Shown piece by piece: positions 10,234 through 19,085 of a stretch of 64,000 nucleotides of DNA. Below the pieces are notes generated by a model, which saw only the letters and a program-made list of their open reading frames with translations, was not told the DNA's origin and did not search any database. Source of the DNA: Lepidodermella squamata. Its lineage: Eukaryota; Gastrotricha. The stretch covers positions 5,208,001-5,272,000 of the forward strand of contig JBLDXI010000009.1 of the NCBI GenBank assembly GCA_047495785.1, written 5' to 3'. Numbering within the stretch: the first letter of the stretch is position 1; every line of letters begins with the position of its first letter. The position numbers were made by a program, and so were the translations under genes.

Positions 10234-13200
10234 TTACAGTCTGCTCATATAGCAAGGCTTGGGCGTTTTGAATTCACCCACCGAGTACTAGGATTTAAAC
10301 AAAAAGATTATATTAATGGATAGGCTGAAAATCGTCAAAATGACAACCTCGTCGGGGTGACAGCCGAAAGCGGGGTCTTTGCGGCGGCAGTCAACGAAAT
10401 TGTTAGTTGCACGCGATTTACAGCGAAGGTATTTCTTTAAAAAATCAAGAAAATACATTAAGCCTTTTAGGAAACAAACAATATTATCCCTCCCTTACCC
10501 ATCCAGCTCCAAGCTTGTGCAAGCAATCGAGATAATTAGGACCGAAGAATCGAAATGTATTGAACGTCGTTGCCTTGAGAAAGAAGTCTGATGTTGTACG
10601 AGACAAAAGCTATTTCAAACACTCACAGTTTCGTTGGCAGCGCACTTCGAATCTCCGGAAATACAGTAGAATTTGAATCTATTGCTCTGCTTGGTGCACC
10701 TGAACACCCTCTAGAATAAAGTTAAGAAAATAATATCTGTGTCATAGCTGATGAAGTCAGTTTTTTCGTAAATAACTCACGCCTTGATTGCACGTGTCAG
10801 CGTACAATGTCTTGCCACTCGCAATGATGCTCTCGTCCAGAGAGCAAAAGTTCTTGCAGCCTTGGAACTCGCCATTGCTCTTCTTCGCACAGCGATAACG
10901 AATAGCAGCTGTGAAAATTCATGAAAATACAATTTTAGAATAGCTCATTGAGAGCCGCGATAAAGTAAATTAAAATATATCTATTAAGTATTAGGAATTA
11001 GGACAATAATCTAAGATCTTTCGAAATTATGAGAACTCAGAAAACTGAAATCTTTGAAAGCCAGCGTGTGGAAAAATTCAGTTAAAAGGGATCTTGGGGA
11101 AAGCTAACGACGTACTTGGATAACTATATTTAGGAGAGCGAGTTTCTAGCAAGTAGCGGCTTTGAAAAATTCCTCAAACCAACACAAATGAAACTTTGCT
11201 CAGGGCGCAAGCAGTGTCACTCCCTGTATATCCCATACTTCGCCTAGCACATATCCCAACTAGCGTTCACTACCTTACTTCGTGACGGGAATATAAAAAC
11301 TTACTGCAAAGGCGAACGTCAGGACACTCTTCTTCTTGCGCGAAATTGTTCACGAAGCAAGAAATTCTCGGGCCAGAGCCAGGATTGCGACAGGCGTTGC
11401 CAGAGTTGGGGATGAGACCGAGCGGAAACGACAGATCAGGGTACTTGGTCTGGCCAGTCCATGCGTTGCAAGTATTACCAGAGGCACTCTTCATAACCGC
11501 AGACCCTTCGTAGTCAAAGCCGCTCTGCGTAATCTTGCATTCCTTAGTCCACTGCGAAGCTGGCATCCCTGGACGAGTGGCATAGACAACCAACTTGAAG
11601 CCATCCGATGACGTGTATAGATCACTCGATCGGAAGTAAACGAGGGCTTGGTTCTTGTCGGTTGTGAAAGCTCGACCGCTGTTGACACCACAAGTGCAAA
11701 ACCTGCGAAAAAAATTGAGCTATAGGCATCATGTGACGTAGATAGGACGCCGCACTAAGAGGTTTTCGGACACGAAAAACTGAAGTCACACTAATAAGGG
11801 GCAAAGTTCATCGTTTCAAATTTAATGAGATGAATCATGTGATTATTTTTCACCCCAATATTTCTTGTGCTGTTTGTGTGTAATTTTGAGCAGATGCTGC
11901 CATTTTATCAGCTCAGTTCATCTTTAAAGATGCATCTCCTCTTTGTGGCGTCTCGGAAACCGCGCCGAATCACTACTTTTTGCGATCTTTGAAACTTGAA
12001 CTAATAAATTTTAATTTTTTAAATTTCAACTATTAAACAAATTCGAATTGAGCCCCGCCATTTTATTTTTTATAAGCTGCAAAATATTCTGAATATTAAT
12101 GAGGAAAAAAGTGAACACGTCTTCTTGTCTGTCGGCGTGCTCTGAGTGCGGCGTCCTATCTACGTCACATGATAGGCATGTCTTTAAGCTTAAAGCTCAA
12201 AAGAGCATTACCTGAAACCAGGGTAGCCATCAGCTCCAAGATTTCGAACAAGGACAAAATCTCCGCAGAGTTGTGGATCTGTGATCACATTGCATGCATG
12301 AAATGAAACATCATTATACAAATTTAGGTTACTTACAGAGGAAATCACACGAAACTTCAGGCCGGCCTTCGAATCCGAAAATGAGACCACTCCCTGCGTC
12401 CTGAATAAGAGGGTTTCAGACCTTGTTTCAAACATGGGAAAATCTTACAGTTTTTATCAGCCAGGTGCAGCTTGACCCGCTGGAGTAATTGCTCGGAAAA
12501 TTTGGTGACGTAATAACTTTCGATTCAGTAGGGCCAACGTAAACTTCACCACCACAAGCAAGACCGACTGGAACCGGCGGGGCGATGGCTGAGCAATCGT
12601 TTCCAGAAAAACCCCAAGGACACCTGCAAACCGCGCAGTTTTTGTTCGGATCAGGAAATCCTCCGTTGTTGCATTGAGTGATGTTGCACTGAGACATGTC
12701 TGAGACGTAAATTATCGAAGATCAAGCAGAACTGTGTGGAAAGTCTTCTTACTGAAACAATCGTAGTATCTGTTGAACTTCAACGCGTCCAATACTGAGA
12801 ACCCAGTCATTTGTCCGACGGACGTCAAGTAACGCAGGTCATTTTTAGGTTCGAACGCGCGGAATGAGAAGTCATTGAAGTCTTGAAAATACCAGCTCAG
12901 TAGCGAGGCGTAATCGAAAGGCAGGTCGGTGGCGAAAGCCTCGTTATCAATGGTAAACCTATTGGGTGGTATTCTCGAAGCGGTTTTGTCGATGTTAAGA
13001 CCAAACTGGGTATAGACCTGGTTTCATGTAGACCAAATCAAATTAGCATTTGGTTTTAGGATTGTCCACGAATTTTTGTCGATTGTTCTTTTGGTACATT
13101 CAATTGTTATGAAACACAGAAGTTGGGACAAACGGCTAAAACAGCTGTTAATCCGGCGATGGATGGCTTTCTTTAAAACCAAGTTTTAAATTTTAAAACC

Positions 13201-16068
13201 GAACTGTTTCAAACCCCCCGTTAAAACCGCCAGTTCAGTCCAAATTTACCCATGAGCTGTAGACCTGCACCCTACCAGGTCTACACATTTGGAGTTTATT
13301 TTCTAGAAAAATCTGGTTTCAGCTTCTCATGAACGAGAAAACTGAAACCCGAGTTCTAAAAGTGATATTTAGAACCCAAGAATAGCCCCGCATGAATACG
13401 GACCAGTTCAACAGTTTGCATAGATGAAGTAACGAGTACTCTATACCGATACAAGACTAAGGCTAAGACTGAAGACGGGATCTAATATCGGCTACATGGC
13501 GATGAAACTTTACGCATTAGCGAAAAACAAACTTCATGAAAAACTCTGAAACCACCTCTTCCGATGAGCGTAATTTAAGATGGCTGATTAATTTGCATAA
13601 TCCAATATTTTGTTCACCCGCGTTATTACATGGGAATGTACATAAATATTTTCAGCAGGATTTTTTTGAGGGGATTTCCTGCCTATGGCTGTAAAAATAG
13701 AAAATAGTTGACCAATTATTCATCAAAAGGAGCCGATTTGAATATTTGAATATATCTGAATATTTCTCATATGAAACGATTAGTGAATTTTGCGGATTCA
13801 TATTGAGTACCTTTCGTTTTCATTGGCTAATAAATTCACCATCTCGCTAATTTTACCTATCAATAATTTTCGCTATCAAGAAATGTTACCTTATTTTTCT
13901 GAAAATAATTCATTAGTACTTGCGCTACAACCTGCATTCTGCATTCACATTTCAAAATGTTAAATTTAAAACGGTAGATAAGTGATCAATTTCAGGCTGA
14001 GATTAATGTGGTATTACTATATCTAAATTCTGGGATCGTAAAAAAATGCCGATTTCACAGCCCAAGTCATTCGACTCGAGATAACATCTAGTAAGCAAAT
14101 GAGCTGTGATTACCTGAAAATCTAAGGTAACCCGGCCGATTTCACGTGTAAAATGCACGAAAAAATTGTGGCAATTTAAATGGAATGAAGCAATAAATCA
14201 TCATGTTAGTTTCTGCCAGATGGTTCATATATTCGAGTCAAAGAAATGCGGCCATGATAAATCCTTGGTTAAATCACGTGTCAGACAAGCTACCCAATTT
14301 CGTCAAGGTCGCTGCTACCTCCAAGAAATCGGTATTGATTTTATCTGTTTTGGACGGTGTTTTGATTTAGAGGAATCTCCGGGTATACATCAATTTAGTA
14401 TGGCAGTCATTATCCCGGCCAGGTGGTTAGATAAAGGGTAATAATTTGGAAAATCATGGCTTTCATGAAAAAATCGCCGAGAATTTTTAATCAACTTCGA
14501 AATGATCGCATTATTGAACTACAGACAGCCGGAAATTCATTTAATATTGACCTGCCAACTTTTCGATTTTTGGCAAAGGGCTCGGGTTAGCCGATAGTAG
14601 GAGAACATGTTCCCCAGCATCATAGTTAACCAGGCTGTACCGCCCATTTTTCGAAGAGCAGGAATCCCTAAATTCGGTCGCTGCGGCTTAACTTCGGCCA
14701 CAAAAAATTCTAAATTCAGGCGAGGGGGCCATGTCGCTTCTCGAGTGCTTTGTACCATAAACACCCGAATTTCAGGCATCATGTCGTCAAGGATAAGCTC
14801 TCAGGTAAAGCAACAAAGGCCATTTCCACGTTAGGCGAATTACCGAGGCGAATTTAACGGTATCAAACTTAAGGTATTAGTGTAACTGAATGAGGTGGCC
14901 GAAATTAGGGCACCCGGTTCCCTATTCCAACAATTCCACATTTTCCAACATATTCTAATTTCAAAGTTAATTTTCAACTTTTTCGTAATTTTAACGTGAT
15001 TGTTACGCAACCTAATTAGTCTAATAAAGTCTACAGTTTATCCCCGATCAGAAACTGAACTCGTTTTATATACGCGAGAATACGCTCTTGGTCTTGTTCA
15101 GACCGAAAATGTTTTTGGTTTGGTCTTATAAAACTTGGTTTTAATGTAAACTGCTTCGAGAATACCACCCATTGAAGCGAACATGCTGATTCAATGATGA
15201 CATTGAAACTTGATCCTATGATATCAGGGCTCAGGGCCCAAAAATAGAGCCCACTCCCAACCAATATTTATTTGCGACCCTAATGTTATTGATAAATAAT
15301 ATCTTCCCAAACTCACCAGTCGGCATAAGTAGCATTTATAAACTTGAAGTACAAATCGCGGTCTGGACGTTGGCCATCCATGTTCAAACCCAAGAACAAT
15401 GACAGAAAAATTGCATAATCTGTAGTCTTTTTAACAAAAACAAATATTCACCGCAAATTGGCGAAATAAACGCGAAAATTCTTACCCGCCAGTCTGCTTC
15501 ACCCATGCCAGCGTTGAACCCATACAGCGCATTTTCATAGGATCCATTTATAGCCCCGGTGGCCTGATCTCTGGAATTAAATAAATCAACCTTTAGGACT
15601 CAATCCGCATTGGTTTCGTTACTCTTACGTTCGACCTATGAGAACGATGCCGACGTCATTCATTCCAATAGGCCTGCTTTCAGATATATCGAATCGAATG
15701 CATGATACCTCTTCAATCATAGCCGCACCTTGCCGAAACTTATTCTTTGCCGCTTCGGCTAGATTTGAAAGTTAAATTTAAAAATTTGGATCTAGTTTTC
15801 ACGTGCTATTTGTAAAATCTTCAAGACCTTGATTAACACAATCAAACCTACATGGAATAGCCGGATTGCCGTTGTCATCAGTCCACGTGGAGTCGGTGTT
15901 AAAGTAGACCGGCACAGGGTTGGGGTACTTCTTCAAACTGGCACTAGACAGAATAGGCAGGTCGCTATTACTTGGAACACGGGAATTTAAGTAGGAATGC
16001 TTGGCAGCATTCACACCGGCCAGCAAATAAAACAGAACACACGATGATATAGCAAGCAGTATTTTCAT
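10234..16068 (-). CDS. Secreted astacin-like pseudoprotease with EGF, CUB, kringle and Cys-rich tail (minus copy)
   Basis: Exons in transcription order: 16068-15852, 15758-15629, 15570-15486, 15426-15317, 12958-12753, 12699-12449, 12400-12337, 12278-12212, 11702-11305, 10908-10781, 10710-10627, 10573-10499, 10434-10348, 10287-10234; 651 residues. Exon lengths match the 4825-7929 paralogue exactly except exons 1 and 5, so the two are recent inverted duplicates. Signal peptide MKILLAISSCVLFYLLAGVNA. The zinc-site region reads FLSLFLGLNMDGQRPDRD, again with no zinc histidines or catalytic Glu. EGF, CUB and six-Cys kringle are kept. Intron 4 is swollen to 2.36 kb by a TIR element whose end lies 3 bp from the exon 5 acceptor, and intron 8 carries a 446-bp MITE. 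Frames are open, but correct splicing of intron 4 is not assured. Confidence 0.88.
11728..12173. mobile_element. 446-bp MITE in intron 8 of the minus-strand astacin-like gene
   Basis: Perfect 29-bp inverted repeats at 11728-11756 and 12145-12173 (outer end ATCATGTGACGTAGATAGG). The 4-mer AGGC flanks both sides (11724-11727, 12174-12177), consistent with a target duplication. No coding frame inside. The other paralogue lacks it at this intron. Confidence 0.82.
12964..15170. mobile_element. 2.2-kb non-autonomous TIR element in intron 4 of the minus-strand astacin-like gene
   Basis: Identical 18-bp inverted termini GGGTGGTATTCTCGAAGC at 12964-12981 and 15153-15170 (complement), with weaker similarity continuing inward (CAAACT/ACCAA motifs). 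ATT lies directly outside both ends (12961-12963, 15171-15173), a possible 3-bp target duplication. No transposase is recognisable in the AT-rich interior. The superfamily is unassigned. The insertion explains why this intron is 2.36 kb against 263 bp in the paralogue. Confidence 0.75.
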
Positions 16069-16362
16069 TTTTTCAAAAAAAATTTGAGGCAAATGGGATC
16101 TGAAAGCAATGTCAAATGGTTTATAAATAACAGTGGGGGCGTTACACTTTTCGATTATTGAAGCCATCGACGCACGATCAGTAACGTAGCGTGGAATTTT
16201 CCACTCGATAGCTGTGTCATTTTTTGACGGCACGCGATTTTTGTGTTTTTCGCTGTTTTGTATTATATTCTCGAACAATGAAAATCTAATGCCCTAATGC
16301 GTGACATTTTAATATTATTTTAGGTCAACAAGGTTGGAAATGGGGTCACAACTGAGGTCAAC

Positions 16363-16423
16363 GGGGTGGTGGCGCGTCTCAGATATGGATCAGAAGATCC
16401 AAGTTCGACTTCTGGCAGCCTCG
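16363..16423 (+). pseudogene. tRNA-Arg(ACG) pseudogene
   Basis: Matches the tRNA-Arg(ACG) copies at 8893 and 25491, but the D-arm is largely deleted and the anticodon arm is mutated. The 3' half (GGATCAGAAGAT, TTCGACT, GGCAGCCTCG) is still clear. It lies about 120 bp upstream of a U5 5' fragment, as in the intact units. Confidence 0.85.
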
Positions 16424-16544
16424 GACATTTTTGATGAACTGTTTCTGTGCCTATTTTGCTAGTCTTTATGAATAATCAAGTAATACATGCGACTCACACG
16501 CACTAGAATCTATCAAGGCGCTGACTTCTTTCGAATTGGTTTTC

Positions 16545-16569
16545 TACTCTGGTTTCCGCGCAAAACGCA
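16545..16569 (+). pseudogene. 5' end of a U5 snRNA gene, interrupted by a retrotransposon
   Basis: The first 25 nt match the U5 copy at 25706 exactly from TACTCTGG to AAAACGCA, then break off at 16569/16570. The matching remainder resumes at 22921. The upstream block with TTCGAATTGGTT is also shared with the other U5 loci. Confidence 0.88.
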
Positions 16570-16575
16570 TGTTCC

Positions 16576-16650
16576 TGAATAAACTGGAAGGGCTGCAATT
16601 ATTTCAGACTTTTGAATAAACTGGAAGGGCTACAATTATTTCATTTTTGT
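16576..16650 (+). repeat. 37-bp tandem duplication in the LINE 5' UTR
   Basis: Two copies of a unit beginning TGAATAAACTGGAAGGGCT at 16576 and 16613, differing at one visible base. Located within the first 80 bp of the element. Confidence 0.8.
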
Positions 16651-17010
16651 CGAGTTGTTCCGAATCTACTTGCTTTGCCTCAATAAAAGCAGTGCTACTT
16701 GCCTCTGTTAGTTATCTTCGAATTCGTAAGTTTTCCCCGAGTTTAAGTTCTGTCAAAATTTTGTTTTTAGTGACTATTTTCTATTTAAAGTCACTTTTAA
16801 TTCACTTTTCATCCAGGAAAAAATAAGTATACTAAACTTTTTTCCAGTTTTCCCGATCCGAGAATTTGGGCTCAAAGTCCAAATTTTGCCTTATAATATT
16901 TTCTGAAATAAAAACTTTTTTCCTTGAATTTTTTTTATCTTTTCGACCTTGCGGTTCGAAATTAATTCTAAATTATTTCGGCCTAATCTCTACTTCTCTC
17001 ATCTTCTCTT

Positions 17011-17664
17011 ATGACCACCGTTTCCCAAACGGGTGATCTTTGGCGTTTCGACGGCGAAGGCGAAATGCCTGAGCTTACTAACAGTGTGTCGCCTACTGCC
17101 CCGTCCGCAACGCCGCAGCTTGCTGAGTTCCTGATCCAGGCTGGTCCTCAGCCTAGTACTAGTGTCCCCAAAAAAATTAAGGGTGCAAGCGCTATGAAGT
17201 TAGGCTCGCAGGTTGACTCGACGTCCCTGTTATCAAAGAGCGGGATCGGTTCAAGTTTAGGGGTTTCAAGCGCTTCACAGTTAGAGCCGAGAGTTGACTC
17301 GACGTCCTCTGCGGCTGGGATCGGTTCAAGCTTTAAGGGGCCCGCCACCACCTCAGGTGAAGCTGTTAAACGGAAGTCTAACAGCTCACCTGACAGTAAG
17401 GTACGCAAGGTAGCCTCAACAGTGAGGTTATCTGCTTCTTCCAACGAGGAGTCCGATGCTGTCGAGGAGCGTGACGAGAACCGTGACGAGAACCAGGCTA
17501 TGGAAGCCGAGGAACAGGAGGAAGGTCAGGTCGTCGACCCAATCGGCGATCTCAGCGACAGCGACCCCGATACCGAAGGCGACGATGACGATGAAGACGA
17601 AGATGGGGAAATGGAATGGCAAACTGAATATCGCCAATGTTCAGCACCATCTACATGTGCCTAA
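17011..17664 (+). CDS. LINE ORF1a: acidic, Ser-rich protein
   Basis: 217 residues. Ser/Thr-rich with two imperfect repeats around residues 65-110 (SQVDSTS and RVDSTSS), and a strongly acidic C-terminus (run of D/E near residues 190-205). No domain recognised. It starts at the first ATG after the 5' UTR and its stop overlaps the next ORF by 28 nt (17637-17664). It may be the N-terminal part of a split ORF1 or a separate protein. Confidence 0.7.
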   Translation: MTTVSQTGDLWRFDGEGEMPELTNSVSPTAPSATPQLAEFLIQAGPQPSTSVPKKIKGASAMKLGSQVDSTSLLSKSGIGSSLGVSSASQLEPRVDSTSSAAGIGSSFKGPATTSGEAVKRKSNSSPDSKVRKVASTVRLSASSNEESDAVEERDENRDENQAMEAEEQEEGQVVDPIGDLSDSDPDTEGDDDDEDEDGEMEWQTEYRQCSAPSTCA

Positions 17665-19085
17665 GAGAACTGAATCGCGTTGCCCCGGACGTAAAGCATG
17701 TTCGCGTCTGGGTCTATCCCCGTGGTGCTTTTGGGATGCTCTGCAAAGATCTTGCCAGTGTCAATGCGGTTCTGAGTAAGGCCAACTGGCCTGAAGATGC
17801 CTTCGGTGGGAAAGCCCGACCTCATAGGCCTTCCAAGGTTGAGGTGGATGAAGCACCAGGTGCCAAGGCGGTAATGGAGGCGCAAATTCCAAGCGGCGAC
17901 CAAGCGGCACGCATGGAAGCGCGATCGAAACACCATGACGAAGACCGGCGTAAAGCCGTGTGCGTAAACTTCTTCGACGGCGCTACTGTTGACGACATCC
18001 TTGACGGCTGGGAAGAGGTCGTAGACCAGGTCTGGCCTATCAAAGGCACAACGACGTGCTTCGGGGTTCTCTGCAAATCGGTACGCCTCTGCGAGGAACT
18101 CGTGGCCAGAGGGCGCGACTTCCTTGGCCTCCGCATAGCCGCAAGAGTGTGGCGCTCCGACCCAGAGGTCGAGATTTGTAACAGATGTTTGAATATTGGT
18201 CACTACACGGGGAACTGTCGAGCAGCTCTCCGGTGTTCTACCTGTGGGCAAGAAGGCCATGATAGTAGTAGTTGCAAGCAACTGGCGAAGAGGTGCGCCA
18301 GGTGTGACGGTAGCCATTCCGGATTCTACAGAGGTTGTCGTATAGTTAAGGCCGAAGCGGAGCGTCGACGCAAGGCCGACGAGGCTGAAGCAAGGGCGAT
18401 TAGAAACCGAAGCGCCGGTGACGCCACCCTCCGAAATGGCATGTCGTTCGCAGGAGCGACCGGAGGAAGACACTTCCATCACCAAGCTCCACCGCCAATA
18501 CCGCCACCAGTACCGCCGCCAGCACCACCAGGTTTTGAATCAACTCAACTGAACCCAAGGCCGACACTTCAGAACAGTCAACAAAACGAGGCAACACTGT
18601 CATCGGATGAAAGAACCGAGCTGACCACCTTGCGCTTCAGCGTAGCCGCACAGGCGGCTGAAATTGACCGATTGAACACTTCCGTCGAGCGCCTCACAGC
18701 CGCACTAGAGAGGCTGATGAATCAGGGTCTGCCAGTGCCACCAGTAGTCGCAGCCGCAGCACAGCCTTTTCCAATCCAAGAGATGGAGGATCGGCTGTTT
18801 GTCAGGATTATGGACGCCTTCAACCGGGCCAAGACCGCCGGCGACATGCGGGCACAAGCGTTCCCCCAGCATATCATCGCTCGCCCAGCCATGATGGCTT
18901 CGCAGAACATGGCCGTCCTTTCTCCTTCGCATTACAGCGTCGAAAACCCGAACTCGCCAACGTTTCAATGGGACGCTGGTCAGCTTGGTCAATCCATGAT
19001 GATCCAGTCGCAGTACAGCCAACAGCCTACTCTCGTTCAGCGACCATTTTCTGGAGTGCCCCTTCAATACTCCAATAATGCCTAG
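17637..19085 (+). CDS. LINE ORF1b: gag-like nucleic-acid-binding protein with zinc knuckles
   Basis: 482 residues. A conserved N-terminal block (LRELNRVAPDVKHVRVWVYP) is followed by a second folded region (AVCVNFFDGATVDDI). Zinc knuckles at about 180-225 read CNRCLNIGHYTGNC, CSTCGQEGHDSSSC and a variant CARCDGSHSGFYRGC. Then come a proline run, a short predicted coiled coil and a Q/S-rich tail. This is the usual ORF1 of APE-type LINEs, which binds element RNA. The ATG overlaps the end of ORF1a in another frame, and the stop overlaps the ATG of ORF2. Confidence 0.88.
   Translation: MFSTIYMCLRELNRVAPDVKHVRVWVYPRGAFGMLCKDLASVNAVLSKANWPEDAFGGKARPHRPSKVEVDEAPGAKAVMEAQIPSGDQAARMEARSKHHDEDRRKAVCVNFFDGATVDDILDGWEEVVDQVWPIKGTTTCFGVLCKSVRLCEELVARGRDFLGLRIAARVWRSDPEVEICNRCLNIGHYTGNCRAALRCSTCGQEGHDSSSCKQLAKRCARCDGSHSGFYRGCRIVKAEAERRRKADEAEARAIRNRSAGDATLRNGMSFAGATGGRHFHHQAPPPIPPPVPPPAPPGFESTQLNPRPTLQNSQQNEATLSSDERTELTTLRFSVAAQAAEIDRLNTSVERLTAALERLMNQGLPVPPVVAAAAQPFPIQEMEDRLFVRIMDAFNRAKTAGDMRAQAFPQHIIARPAMMASQNMAVLSPSHYSVENPNSPTFQWDAGQLGQSMMIQSQYSQQPTLVQRPFSGVPLQYSNNA

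Noticed and set aside
17628-17664. Programmed -1 frameshift joining LINE ORF1a and ORF1b
   Set aside because: An in-frame stop at 17625 limits the overlap and no slippery heptamer is visible there. Reinitiation or an old frameshift is simpler.
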